Shown here: one piece after another, positions 16,990 through 26,462 of the stretch
Layout of the letters: every line of letters begins with the position of its first letter
Position numbering within the stretch: position 1 is the stretch's first letter
NCBI RefSeq assembly: GCF_014202975.1
Contig: NZ_JACHHZ010000001.1
Span: 186,001 to 250,000, forward strand
Source of the DNA: Povalibacter uvarum
GTDB lineage: Bacteria > Pseudomonadota > Gammaproteobacteria > Steroidobacterales > Steroidobacteraceae
Direction of reading: 5' to 3'
DNA length: 64,000 nt
The notes under the pieces: model-generated
What the model saw: the letters and a program-made list of their open reading frames with translations, nothing else
Database searches by the model: none
Told to the model about the DNA's origin: nothing
Position numbers and translations under genes: made by a program

Positions 16990-19212
16990 ATGAACATGCG
17001 CAAACGGAAAGCCATGACGTGCGGGGGAAATACGATTCTTCTGGGGGCGGCTCTTGCGTTGCCGCTCGGAGCAGCATTCGCGCAGGCACCGCCGGAGCTC
17101 GAAGTGGTCGTCGTCACCGCTGAGCGACGCGCTGAAGACATCCGTGACGTGCCGATCTCCGTTTCGACCGTGAGCGGCGAGAATCTCGATGTTCTCGCGT
17201 CCGGTGGCCAGGACGTGCGCCTGCTGGCTGCGCGCATTCCCAGCCTCAACGTGGAATCGTCGTTCGGCCGAGCCTTTCCGCGCTTCTATATTCGCGGCTA
17301 TGGCAATACGGACTTTCGACTGAACGCATCGCAGCCCGTTTCGCTGATCTATGACGAAGTCGTCCAGGAAAATCCCATCCTCAAGGGCTTTCCGATCTTC
17401 GACGTCGACCAGATCGAAGTGCTGCGCGGACCGCAGGGCACCCTGTTCGGCCGCAACACGCCCGGTGGCGTGGTGAAGTTCGACTCGGTCAAGCCGTCGA
17501 AGGAATTCGGCGGCTATATCAACGCATCCGAAGCCACGTACAACACGGCCAACATCGAAGGCGCGATCAACGTCCCGCTGGGTGCGAACTGGTCGGCCCG
17601 CTTCTCGGCAATGTACCAGCACCGTGACGACTTCGTCGGCAACGCGCTCACGGGCGAAGACGATGTCTATGAAGGCTACGACGATCGCGCCGGACGCGTG
17701 CAGTTGATGTACGACCCGGGCGAGACGTTCAGCGCATTGTTCAATGCGCACATGCGCAGCCTGGATGGCACTGCACGATTGTTCCGCGCCAACATCATCC
17801 AGTCGGGCAGCAACGACCTTGTCAGCGGGTTCGATCCGGACACCATTTCGATCGACGGTCGCAACGAACAGGAGCTGAACATCTACGGCGGCAACATCCG
17901 GTTGCGCTGGGACTTCGGTAATGTCGCGCTGTACTCGATCACGGGTTACGAAACGCTCGACACTTACAGTCGCGGCGACATCGACGGCGGTTATGGCTGC
18001 GGATTCTGCGGTCTGCCGAACGGCCCGGGCTTCATTCCGTTCCCGAGCGAAACAGCCGACGGTGTTCCCTCGCTCGATCAGTTCACGCAGGAGCTGCGCC
18101 TCGAGTCGCAGTCGGACGGTGCGTTCAACTGGCAGGCGGGCGTGTACTACTTCGATGAGGACTATGACATCGAGAGCTTCGCCTATGACAGCCTCGGCAC
18201 CGGCGCGCAGACGCAGTATCTGCGCTCGAATCAGACGAATACGGCGTACGCGCTGTTCGGCTCGATCAGCTATGCAATGACCGATGCGTTCGAGCTGAGC
18301 GCCGGCGTTCGCTACACCAACGACGAGAAAGACTTCGTAACGGGCGTGCCGGAAGGCTTCACGTTCCCGGATCCGACGTTGCCGACGACCGCGAGCCTCA
18401 GCGACAGCAAAGTGAACTGGGACGTGAGCGGCACGTTCGCGATCAACGACGCTGTCAATCTCTACGCGCGCGTCGCGACGGGTTTCCGCGGCGCCAGCGT
18501 GCAGCCCGCGTCAGCGTTCGGCAATCAATCCGTCGCGGAGCCGGAAAACAACACTTCCGTTGAGGTCGGCGTGAAAGCTGATCTGATGGATCGTCGCGCC
18601 AAGCTGTACTTCAATCTGTATCGCTATGAAGTGAAGGATCAGCAGCTCACCGCCGTCGGCGGTGCAAGCAACGCCGTGCGATTGTTGAACGCGGACAAGA
18701 CGGTGGGTCAGGGCGCCGAGCTCGACTTTCAGGCGTACCTGACGCAGAACCTGCTGGTGACACTGGGCGCGAGCTACAACGATACCGAGATCGAGGATGA
18801 CGATATCGCGGTCGGCGTCTGCTTCGCGTGCACTGTCACGGACCCGATCGTTGGCGGCCTTGCGGTCATCGACGGCAATCAGCTGCCGCAGGCGCCCGAA
18901 TGGATCTCGAACTTCACGCTGCGCTACGGCATCCCGCTCGGCAACGGCGAGCTGTTCGCCTACACCGACTGGGCATATCGCAGCGAGGTGAACTTCTTCC
19001 TGTACGAGTCGGTCGAGTTCACCGGCAAGGAACTGCTCGAGGGCGGCCTGCGCATCGGCTACAACTGGAGCGACGGCAAGTACGAAGTCGCGGTGTTCGG
19101 CCGCAACATCACGGACGAGGAGATCGCGGTCGGCGCCATCGACTTCAACAACCTGACGGGGTTCATCAATGAGCCGCGGACGGTGGGTGTGCAGCTGAAG
19201 GCGAACTTCTGA
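16990..19212 (+). CDS. TonB-dependent outer-membrane receptor
   Basis: A 740-residue receptor with a signal peptide (MNMRKRKAM..., cleavage near AFAQA), the TonB box-like 'LEVVVVTAERR', 'DVPISVSTVSG' and the plug signature 'VEVLRGPQGTLFGRNTPGG' variant (IEVLRGPQGTLFGRNT). It ends in 'VQLKANF' with terminal Phe. The frame is open upstream through the paiB-type gene, but the signal peptide fixes the start at ATG 16990. Because a ribose-type ABC transporter and a deoxyribose-like pathway follow, it may deliver a nucleoside or sugar to the periplasm (inference). A REP-like hairpin pair lies right behind its stop codon. Confidence 0.92.
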   Translation: MNMRKRKAMTCGGNTILLGAALALPLGAAFAQAPPELEVVVVTAERRAEDIRDVPISVSTVSGENLDVLASGGQDVRLLAARIPSLNVESSFGRAFPRFYIRGYGNTDFRLNASQPVSLIYDEVVQENPILKGFPIFDVDQIEVLRGPQGTLFGRNTPGGVVKFDSVKPSKEFGGYINASEATYNTANIEGAINVPLGANWSARFSAMYQHRDDFVGNALTGEDDVYEGYDDRAGRVQLMYDPGETFSALFNAHMRSLDGTARLFRANIIQSGSNDLVSGFDPDTISIDGRNEQELNIYGGNIRLRWDFGNVALYSITGYETLDTYSRGDIDGGYGCGFCGLPNGPGFIPFPSETADGVPSLDQFTQELRLESQSDGAFNWQAGVYYFDEDYDIESFAYDSLGTGAQTQYLRSNQTNTAYALFGSISYAMTDAFELSAGVRYTNDEKDFVTGVPEGFTFPDPTLPTTASLSDSKVNWDVSGTFAINDAVNLYARVATGFRGASVQPASAFGNQSVAEPENNTSVEVGVKADLMDRRAKLYFNLYRYEVKDQQLTAVGGASNAVRLLNADKTVGQGAELDFQAYLTQNLLVTLGASYNDTEIEDDDIAVGVCFACTVTDPIVGGLAVIDGNQLPQAPEWISNFTLRYGIPLGNGELFAYTDWAYRSEVNFFLYESVEFTGKELLEGGLRIGYNWSDGKYEVAVFGRNITDEEIAVGAIDFNNLTGFINEPRTVGVQLKANF

Positions 19213-19231
19213 GGTTGTGAGAAGAGTGATT

Positions 19232-19301
19232 CCGTCATTCCCGCGAAAGCGGGAATCCATCTGTGAAAGGCATGGACTCCCGCTTTCGCGGGAGTGACGG
19301 A
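19232..19301. repeat. REP-like inverted pair of hairpins
   Basis: Two copies of a short palindromic repeat face each other: CGTCATTCCCGCGAAAGCGG then the mirror CTCCCGCTTTCGCGGGAGTG. Each copy folds on itself and the two also pair with each other. It sits 20 bp after the receptor stop and 28 bp before the ABC ATPase start, where it could end transcription of the receptor or stabilise mRNA ends. Related copies lie at 27417, 51866, 52806 and 56099. Confidence 0.85.
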
Positions 19302-19328
19302 ATCAGTTCCACAGCCACTTCCAATTCG

Positions 19329-20885
19329 ATGAACTCCCCGGCTCAGCTTTCCCCTCAGACGCCGCTGGTCCGAGTCAGCGGCGTCACGAAGAGCTTCGGT
19401 GGTGTGCACGCACTGCGCGGTGTCGACCTCGAAGTCTTTCCCGGTGAAGTCCACGCTCTGCTCGGTGAGAACGGCGCCGGCAAGTCGACGCTGATCAAGA
19501 TCCTGAGCGGTGTTCACAAGCATGACAGCGGCCGTATCGAGATCGCCGGTCGCGAAGTCAGGTTCGCGTCGCCCGCTGAGTCGCGCGCTGCAGGTGTTGC
19601 GGTCGTCTATCAGGACCTGAGCCTGGTCGAATCGCTCTCAGTCGGGGCCAACCTGATGCTGGGGCGTGAACCGCAAACCCGATTCGGCTTCCTCAAGAAG
19701 CGCCAGCTCATGACCGAGGTGAGCGCGTTCCTGCGCGAGCACGGGATTCCGCTCGATCCTCGCGCTACAGTCGGCTCGCTGCCATTCGCTTACCGGCAGA
19801 TGACGGAGATCTCCAAGGCGTTGATGGGCGATGTGCGAATCCTGATCCTGGATGAGCCCACTTCGGCGCTCACCGAGGGCGAGGAAAAGATCCTGTTCGA
19901 TGCCGTCCGCACCGTAACGCAGCGTGGCGTCGGCGTCATCTATGTCACTCACCGACTCAACGAAGTATTCCGGATTTCCCAGAACGTAACGGTGTTTCGC
20001 GATGGCGCGAATGCTGGGAGCTTCGTGACGGCGAAGACCGATATGAAGCAACTGGTCACGGCAATCGTTGGGCCAGGGCATGCGGCGCTGGGCGCTGACG
20101 CGCCTATCCAGAAGACACGGGAGGTTGCTGTGTCGGCCTCCAAGCCAGTGCTGACGTTGTCCCGCGTGACGAACGATTGTCTCAACTGCGTCGACCTCAA
20201 TGTGCACGCCGGCGAGATCCACGGTCTGGCGGGCCTGATCGGCAGCGGACGAACCGAGATTCTCGAGACGATCTTCGGGCTTCGGGCCGTCGAGCAAGGT
20301 GAGATTCGGATCGAAGGCGTTGCGCTCTCGAACAGAAAACCACGCACCGCCATCGAGCAAGGCGTTGCGCTGGTGCCCGAGGATCGGCAAGTGCAGGGGC
20401 TCGTACTGGACCATGCAATCGAGCGAAATCTCACGCTGCCACGACTGCCGCACTTTTCTCGATTGGGCTGGCTCGATCGCATCGGCGCCATGACGCAAGC
20501 AAGAGCTGTCGTGAGCAAGCTCGCGGTGAAGGCGCCGAGTGCTTCCACTGTCGTCAAGAATCTGTCGGGCGGAAATCAGCAGAAAGTCGTGTTCGGCAAG
20601 TGGCACCAACCGCGCCCACGCGTTCTGTTGCTCGACGAGCCGACTGTAGGTGTCGACGTGGGCGCGCGAGAGGAAATCTACGCGCTGGTAAATGAGGCCG
20701 CCCGGTCCGGCACGGCAGTGCTCGTCGTATCTTCCGACTTGGCCGAGTTGCTGCGCCTGTGCGACCGTATTTCCATCGTTGCCGACGGTGCGATTGTCGA
20801 GACGGTCGGGCGCGAAGCAATCGACGGTACCGAGGCGCTTCATCATCTGATCCAACTTCCGCGAGCCGCGGCACAGGCATCATGA
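19329..20885 (+). CDS. Sugar ABC transporter ATPase (ribose/RbsA type, two ATPase domains)
   Basis: A 518-residue duplicated ATPase. The N-terminal half has Walker A GENGAGKST and Walker B 'ILILDEPTSAL'; the C-terminal half has a reduced P-loop (GLIGSGRTE), an intact signature LSGGNQQKV and 'VLLLDEPTVGVD', the asymmetric pattern of RbsA/MglA-type proteins. ATG 19329 is used; upstream sequence is REP repeat. It overlaps the permease start by ATGA. With the permease and binding protein it forms a complete pentose/hexose importer, here probably for deoxyribose or a related sugar. Confidence 0.93.
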   Translation: MNSPAQLSPQTPLVRVSGVTKSFGGVHALRGVDLEVFPGEVHALLGENGAGKSTLIKILSGVHKHDSGRIEIAGREVRFASPAESRAAGVAVVYQDLSLVESLSVGANLMLGREPQTRFGFLKKRQLMTEVSAFLREHGIPLDPRATVGSLPFAYRQMTEISKALMGDVRILILDEPTSALTEGEEKILFDAVRTVTQRGVGVIYVTHRLNEVFRISQNVTVFRDGANAGSFVTAKTDMKQLVTAIVGPGHAALGADAPIQKTREVAVSASKPVLTLSRVTNDCLNCVDLNVHAGEIHGLAGLIGSGRTEILETIFGLRAVEQGEIRIEGVALSNRKPRTAIEQGVALVPEDRQVQGLVLDHAIERNLTLPRLPHFSRLGWLDRIGAMTQARAVVSKLAVKAPSASTVVKNLSGGNQQKVVFGKWHQPRPRVLLLDEPTVGVDVGAREEIYALVNEAARSGTAVLVVSSDLAELLRLCDRISIVADGAIVETVGREAIDGTEALHHLIQLPRAAAQAS

Positions 20886-21868
20886 CGGAATCCAGCTCCA
20901 CGACAGTCGCAGCTGCGGCACCACCCCGGGCGCGCCAGCTCGTGAGTCAGCTCTTGCAGGGCGATCAGCCGTACATGCTGTACGTCGCGTTCGTCATCAT
21001 GCTCGTCGTCTTCAGCGCGGCGTCGCCTCACTTCCTGTCGTTCGATAACTTCCTGAATATCGGCCGGCAGACGGCGCTGGTGTCGATCATGGCGGTGGGC
21101 ATGACGTTCGTCATCATTGCGCGCCAGATCGATCTGTCCGTCGGCTCGACCCTCGCATTGTCGGGAATGTGTGCCGCGCTCGCGATGGCCCATGTGTACG
21201 ACAGCTGGCTGGTCGGTGCCGTGGCGGGAATCGGCACGGGCGCTTTGGTCGGATTCATCAACGGCGTGCTGACGACTCGCCTCGCGATCCCCTCGTTTCT
21301 GGTGACGCTCGGAACGCTGAGCGCAGCACGGGGATTGGCGATGCTCATCACGGATACGAAGCCCGTGATCATCACCAGCGACCCATATATCGAGCTGTTC
21401 GGCGAGACGACATTCCTCGGGATCCCGGCACCGATCGCCTGGACGCTGCTCGCGATCGTCATCGGCATTCTGCTGCTGCACTTCAGTATCTACGGCCGGC
21501 AGATCTACGCGGCGGGCGGCAATCCGACCGCCGCATTGTATTCAGGCATCAACACGCGGCGCGTCACGACGCTGGCCTTCGTGTTCACGGGCATGCTGGC
21601 CGGGCTCGCGGCGCTGGTTCTGTCGGCCCGTTCCCATGCCGCGCGGCCGGACGTCGTTCAGGGGATCGAGCTGGATGTGATTGCCGCTGTGATTCTCGGC
21701 GGATGCAGTCTGTTCGGCGGCCGGGGCTTCATCCTCGGGACCGTACTGGGCAGCCTTATCATCGGCACTCTCAATAACGGCCTGGTTTTGCTGGGGGTCA
21801 GTTCATCGCTCCAGCTGGTCATCAAGGGCGCTATCATCGTGGCCGCGGTAGCCTTCACCAAACGGTGA
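20882..21868 (+). CDS. Sugar ABC transporter permease (RbsC type)
   Basis: A 328-residue inner-membrane protein with about eight to ten hydrophobic helices. 'QTALVSIMAVGMTFVIIARQIDLSVGS' is the strongly conserved RbsC/BPD_transp_2 segment, and 'GGNPTAALYSGI' is the cytoplasmic coupling loop. Start ATG 20882 overlaps the ATPase stop (ATGA), so the two are translationally coupled. Confidence 0.93.
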   Translation: MTESSSTTVAAAAPPRARQLVSQLLQGDQPYMLYVAFVIMLVVFSAASPHFLSFDNFLNIGRQTALVSIMAVGMTFVIIARQIDLSVGSTLALSGMCAALAMAHVYDSWLVGAVAGIGTGALVGFINGVLTTRLAIPSFLVTLGTLSAARGLAMLITDTKPVIITSDPYIELFGETTFLGIPAPIAWTLLAIVIGILLLHFSIYGRQIYAAGGNPTAALYSGINTRRVTTLAFVFTGMLAGLAALVLSARSHAARPDVVQGIELDVIAAVILGGCSLFGGRGFILGTVLGSLIIGTLNNGLVLLGVSSSLQLVIKGAIIVAAVAFTKR

Positions 21869-21921
21869 TCGAGCCGCTATCGCTTCGGCCCACATCGCAC
21901 CGGCATAAGGGATCACTGGCC

Positions 21922-23067
21922 ATGAGCAGACGACCGAAACTCCGATCCGCCCTGATTCTGGCGGGTGCGCTGACGTTCGCGATGACGGGGGCCTACGCAC
22001 AGGCACCGAAAGGGTGTGCAACCGGACTCGATCTCGCAACGCTGGGGCCGAAGACGATCATTGGCCAGGGGCCAAACGGCGAAAAAGCGGCTTCGGTCGA
22101 CCAGTTGCAACTGACACCGGATGAGATCGCGAAGATCAAGGCGGGCAAGTTCCGCGTCGGCATTACGATGCAGACCGTGAATCTCGACTGGTCGCAGCTG
22201 CAGGTACAGGGAATTACCGACACGCTGAAGAAGTACGGTGTCGAAGTCATCGGCGTGACCTCGGCTGAATACCAGGTCGACAAGCAGATCGCCGATATCG
22301 AGAACACGATTCAGCGCAAGCCGCACGGGATCATTTCGATTCCCGTCGACGGCGTCGCCACCGCCGCTACATATAAGAAGGTGTCGGCTGCGGGCATCAA
22401 GCTGGTCTTCATGGACAACGTGCCGGCCGGCCTCAAACACCCGGAGCACTATGCCTCGATGGTGTCGGCCGACAGTCAGGGCAACGGCTGGATCGCTGCG
22501 CAGATTGCGGCGTCCTGCATCAAGCAGGGCGGCAAGCTCGGCATCGTGCATTTCGGAGTCGATTACTTCAGCACCAACCAGCGCACGAAAGCGGTCAAGG
22601 ACTGGCTCGCCAGGAATCGTCCTGACATCAAGATCAAGCAGGTCGACTTCACGGATCCGTCGAAGGTCTCGCAGATCGCTGGCGACTTCCTCACGGCCAA
22701 TCCCGATGTTCAAGCGCTGTTCGCTGTGTGGGATCAGCCCGCGCTGGACACGATTTCGTCGATGCGTGCGCAGGGCGTGAATATTCCGATCACGACGGTG
22801 GATCTCGGTCTGCAATCGGCAATCGAGATCGCGAAGGGTGGTCCGCTCAAGGCGACGGGCTCGCAGCGTCCGTACGATCAGGGTGTCGCCGAAGCGCTCG
22901 CGATGATGAAGGCGCTCGTTGGCAAGACGCCGCCGGCGTGGGTCGGCGTGCAGTCGCTGCCAGTCGTGCAAGGCAACGTGCTCGAGTCGTACAAGACAGT
23001 GTTCAAGAAGGAACCGCCGAAGGAACTGGTGGCCGCTTGCAACAAGGCGAAGCCCGCCTGCAAGTGA
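21922..23067 (+). CDS. Periplasmic sugar-binding protein (ribose-type)
   Basis: The 381-residue protein has a signal peptide (MSRRPKLRSA..., cleavage near AYAQA) and the Peripla_BP_4 fold: 'FRVGITMQTVNLDWSQLQVQGI' opens the first lobe, 'IISIPVDGVAT' and 'KLVFMDNVP' follow, and 'VQALFAVWDQPALDTI' lies in the second lobe. Four cysteines including one in the extreme C-terminus (CNKAKPACK) may form a disulfide. It is the specificity component of the importer encoded immediately upstream. The exact sugar is not evident. Confidence 0.9.
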   Translation: MSRRPKLRSALILAGALTFAMTGAYAQAPKGCATGLDLATLGPKTIIGQGPNGEKAASVDQLQLTPDEIAKIKAGKFRVGITMQTVNLDWSQLQVQGITDTLKKYGVEVIGVTSAEYQVDKQIADIENTIQRKPHGIISIPVDGVATAATYKKVSAAGIKLVFMDNVPAGLKHPEHYASMVSADSQGNGWIAAQIAASCIKQGGKLGIVHFGVDYFSTNQRTKAVKDWLARNRPDIKIKQVDFTDPSKVSQIAGDFLTANPDVQALFAVWDQPALDTISSMRAQGVNIPITTVDLGLQSAIEIAKGGPLKATGSQRPYDQGVAEALAMMKALVGKTPPAWVGVQSLPVVQGNVLESYKTVFKKEPPKELVAACNKAKPACK

Positions 23068-23086
23068 GTCGCGGCTGGAAGATTTT

Positions 23087-24043
23087 ATGACGACCATCGA
23101 TCGCAATCCCGGGACCGTGCTCACGCCGGAATGGTTCGAGTGCATCCAGGTGAATCTCTCGGCCGCCGAGCGTCGTGCCGCTACGCTCGGCACGCGCCGC
23201 ACGGTGAAGAAGGAATACCAGGCGGCGTGGCTCGTGAAGGCAGTCACGTGCATCGACCTGACGACGCTCGCTGGTGATGACACGCCGGGTCGGGTTCACC
23301 GGCTTGCAATGAAGGCGCGCCGGCCGATTCGCGATGACATCGTTGCAGCGCTCGGCTTGTCTGATTCGCCGCCAACTGTCGGTGCGGTATGCGTCTATCC
23401 GACGATGGTTGCACCGGCAGTCAAAGCACTCGCCGGGTCGGGAATTCCGGTGGCCTCCGTCGCGACAGGTTTCCCGGCAGGACTCACGCCGTTGCCGCAG
23501 CGTCTCGCCGAGATTCGTTACGCGGTGGGAGAGGGCGCTGCCGAGATCGATATCGTGATATCGCGTGCTCACGTTCTGACCCAGAACTGGCAGGCGCTCT
23601 ACGACGAAGTGAAGTCAATGCGCGAAGCGTGCGGTGAAGCGCATCTCAAGGCGATTCTCGCGACGGGCGATCTGAAGACGCTGCGCAACGTCTACAAGGC
23701 GAGCATGGTGGCGATGCAGGCGGGTGCGGACTTCATCAAGACGTCGACGGGTAAAGAGGATGTGAACGCGACGCTGCCAGTGGGCCTCACGATGCTTCGC
23801 GCATTGCGTGACTACGGTGAGTTCACAGGTCATCGCATCGGGTTCAAGCCAGCGGGTGGACTGCGTACCGCGAAAGATGCGCTGACCTGGCTGTCATTGA
23901 TGAAGGAAGAGCTGGGGCGGCCGTGGCTCGAGCCCGAACTGTTCCGCATCGGTGCGAGCTCCATGCTCGGTGACATCGAACGCCAGCTCGAGCACTACGT
24001 AACCGGACGCTACGCGTCGATCTCGCACCACGCGATGGCCTGA
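23087..24043 (+). CDS. deoC: Deoxyribose-phosphate aldolase (long, DERA type)
   Basis: At 318 residues this is the long, eukaryote-like DERA form. The catalytic residues are present: Schiff-base lysine K188 (AHLKAILATG), the proton-relay lysine K218 in ADFIKTSTGK, and D155 (AEIDIVIS). The enzyme splits 2-deoxyribose-5-phosphate into glyceraldehyde-3-phosphate and acetaldehyde. It lies 19 bp behind the binding protein and 21 bp before the aldehyde dehydrogenase that would remove acetaldehyde, giving the operon its pathway logic. Confidence 0.95.
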   Translation: MTTIDRNPGTVLTPEWFECIQVNLSAAERRAATLGTRRTVKKEYQAAWLVKAVTCIDLTTLAGDDTPGRVHRLAMKARRPIRDDIVAALGLSDSPPTVGAVCVYPTMVAPAVKALAGSGIPVASVATGFPAGLTPLPQRLAEIRYAVGEGAAEIDIVISRAHVLTQNWQALYDEVKSMREACGEAHLKAILATGDLKTLRNVYKASMVAMQAGADFIKTSTGKEDVNATLPVGLTMLRALRDYGEFTGHRIGFKPAGGLRTAKDALTWLSLMKEELGRPWLEPELFRIGASSMLGDIERQLEHYVTGRYASISHHAMA

Positions 24044-24064
24044 TCAGCAGAACCAGAGAAGCCG

Positions 24065-26458
24065 ATGACGAATATCAAAGAGTTGCTGGTCTCCATGGAT
24101 TACGGCCCCGCACCCGAGGTGAATGACCATGTGAAGACCTGGCTCAGCCATCACGGAAAAGGCGTTGGCCACTACATCGGCGGTGCGTTCGTGCCTTCTT
24201 CGGGAGGCGGCAGCTTCGAAGTTCACAACCCGGCGAATGACACTGTGCTCGTGCGCGTCGCCGAAGGCACCGCTGCTGATATCGATAACGCCGTCGCTGC
24301 TGCACGCAAAGCATACGGTGGCTGGTCGAAGCTTACGGGCCATCAGCGGGCACGACACCTTTACGCACTTGCGCGGCTCGTCCAGAAGCGCGAACGATTT
24401 CTCGCCGTGCTCGAAAGCATGGACAACGGCAAGCCGATCCGCGAGTCGCGCGATATCGATGTGCCGCTGGTTGCAAGGCATTTCTATCATCATGCCGGTT
24501 GGGCGGAGCTGGCTGAGACCGAGTTTCCAGATCATGCGCCGCTGGGGGTGTGCGGACAGATCATTCCCTGGAACTTCCCGCTCCTCATGCTCGCGTGGAA
24601 AATCGCGCCGGCGCTTGCTGCGGGCAACACAGTGGTGTTGAAGCCCGCCGAATTCACGCCGCTCACCGCGCTGGCGTTTGCGGAAATCTGCCAGGAGGCG
24701 GGCCTGCCGCCGGGCGTTGTGAATATCGTGACGGGGGATGGCGCTACGGGTGCCGCGCTCGTTGCTCATCCCGATGTCGACAAGATTGCGTTCACGGGCT
24801 CGACGGAGGTCGGCAGGCTCATCCGGCAGTCGACCGCCGGCACGGGAAAGAAGCTGACACTCGAGCTCGGCGGCAAGTCGCCGTTCGTGGTGTTCGAAGA
24901 CGCTGATCTCGATGCAGCGGTCGAAGGTGTCGTCGACGCGATCTGGTTCAACCAAGGCCAGGTATGCTGTGCCGGCTCCCGCTTGCTCGTGCAGGAGGGC
25001 GTCGCCGAGCGCTTCTACGCGAAGCTTCGGGCGCGTATGGAAACGCTGCGCGTCGGCGATCCTCTCGATAAGTCCACTGATATCGGTGCAATCGTCGCAC
25101 CGGTGCAGTTACAGCGCATCCGCGAGCTCGTGGCCAAAGGGCAGGCCGAGGGTGCCACGCTCTGGCAGCCAAAGACGCAGATGCCCGGCGCTGGATGCTT
25201 CTTTCCGCCGAGCCTTTTCACGGAAGTCGAGCCGGCGTCGACGATCGCTGAAGTGGAGATCTTCGGACCGGTCGCTGTATCGATGACGTTCCGTACTCCA
25301 GGCGAGGCGGTGGAGCTTGCGAACAATACCCGCTACGGACTGGCCGCGTCGATCTGGTCGGAGAATCTCAATCGCGCGCTCGAAGTGGCGGCGAAGGTGA
25401 AGGCGGGCGTCGTCTGGATCAACTGCACGAACCTCTTCGATGCCGCGTCGGGTTTCGGCGGTTATCGCGAAAGCGGCTTCGGGCGCGAAGGCGGTCGCGA
25501 GGGAATGAGTGAGTACCTCGTCCACAAGGCAGAGAAGAGTGGCGTCGCAGGTAAGGACTCACCGGCATTAGTCCTCTCAGCGTCGCCGGCAACGGATGCG
25601 CACGCGGGCGAAGCAGTCGCCATCGATCGCACTGCCAAAATGTACATCGGTGGCAAACAGGCGAGGCCGGACGGTGGCAACAGCTATGCAGTTCATGGTC
25701 CCGCCGGCTCTGTTGGTCTTGCGGGACTCGGCAATCGCAAAGATGTCCGCAATGCCGTGGAAGCAGCAGCGAAGGCCAGCGGCTGGGGCGCAGCGACCGC
25801 ACACAATCGTGCGCAGGTGCTGTACTACGTCGCTGAGAATCTCGCCTCGCGCGCATCGGAGTTTGAAACGCGATTGCGCACGATGACGGGTTGCACCGCC
25901 GATGCGGCGCGAGATGAAGTCGCACTCGCCGTGCAACGCACCTTCTGGTACGCCGCCTGGGCTGACAAGTTCGATGGTGCCGTGCATGCCACACGCACGA
26001 GGAATGTCACGCTCGCGATGTATGAGCCGTGGGGCGTGATGGGCATTGCGTGTCCCGATGAGGCGCCGCTGCTCGGGTTCGTTTCGTTGGTGATGCCGGC
26101 GATCGCAATGGGCAACCGTGTCATCGCCGTGCCCTCATCACGGCATCCGTTGGCGGCGACGGATCTCTATACTGTGTTCGATACGTCCGATGTGCCGGAC
26201 GGTGTCGTGAACATCGTGACTGGCGAACGCGACGTGCTGGTGAAAACGCTCGCGGAGCACGATGAGGTTGCAGCGGTCTGGTACTTCGGTTCGCAGGTGG
26301 GCAGCGCGATGGTCGAGAAGGCTGCCGCCGGCAATATCAAATCGACCTGGGTCAACTACGGCCGAGCACTTGCATGGACGGACGCCGGTGCCCAGGGTCG
26401 TGGTTTCCTGCGCCGCGCGACACAAGTAAAGAATATCTGGGTGCCTTACGGCGAGTGA
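24065..26458 (+). CDS. Two-domain aldehyde dehydrogenase (ALDH16-like) with a pseudo-enzymatic C-terminal domain
   Basis: The 797-residue protein begins with a full ALDH domain (1-500): 'IIPWNFPL' cofactor site, E267 in LELGGK and catalytic C301 in NQGQVCCAGSR. After a linker, residues about 525-797 form a second, shorter ALDH-like domain ('MYIGGKQARPDGG', 'EPWGVMGIACPDEAP', 'VPDGVVNIVTG') that lacks the Glu and Cys region altogether. This matches the ALDH16 plan known from bacteria and animals, in which the second domain is structural. In this operon the likely substrate is acetaldehyde from DeoC (inference). Confidence 0.88.
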   Translation: MTNIKELLVSMDYGPAPEVNDHVKTWLSHHGKGVGHYIGGAFVPSSGGGSFEVHNPANDTVLVRVAEGTAADIDNAVAAARKAYGGWSKLTGHQRARHLYALARLVQKRERFLAVLESMDNGKPIRESRDIDVPLVARHFYHHAGWAELAETEFPDHAPLGVCGQIIPWNFPLLMLAWKIAPALAAGNTVVLKPAEFTPLTALAFAEICQEAGLPPGVVNIVTGDGATGAALVAHPDVDKIAFTGSTEVGRLIRQSTAGTGKKLTLELGGKSPFVVFEDADLDAAVEGVVDAIWFNQGQVCCAGSRLLVQEGVAERFYAKLRARMETLRVGDPLDKSTDIGAIVAPVQLQRIRELVAKGQAEGATLWQPKTQMPGAGCFFPPSLFTEVEPASTIAEVEIFGPVAVSMTFRTPGEAVELANNTRYGLAASIWSENLNRALEVAAKVKAGVVWINCTNLFDAASGFGGYRESGFGREGGREGMSEYLVHKAEKSGVAGKDSPALVLSASPATDAHAGEAVAIDRTAKMYIGGKQARPDGGNSYAVHGPAGSVGLAGLGNRKDVRNAVEAAAKASGWGAATAHNRAQVLYYVAENLASRASEFETRLRTMTGCTADAARDEVALAVQRTFWYAAWADKFDGAVHATRTRNVTLAMYEPWGVMGIACPDEAPLLGFVSLVMPAIAMGNRVIAVPSSRHPLAATDLYTVFDTSDVPDGVVNIVTGERDVLVKTLAEHDEVAAVWYFGSQVGSAMVEKAAAGNIKSTWVNYGRALAWTDAGAQGRGFLRRATQVKNIWVPYGE

Positions 26459-26462
26459 CGGA

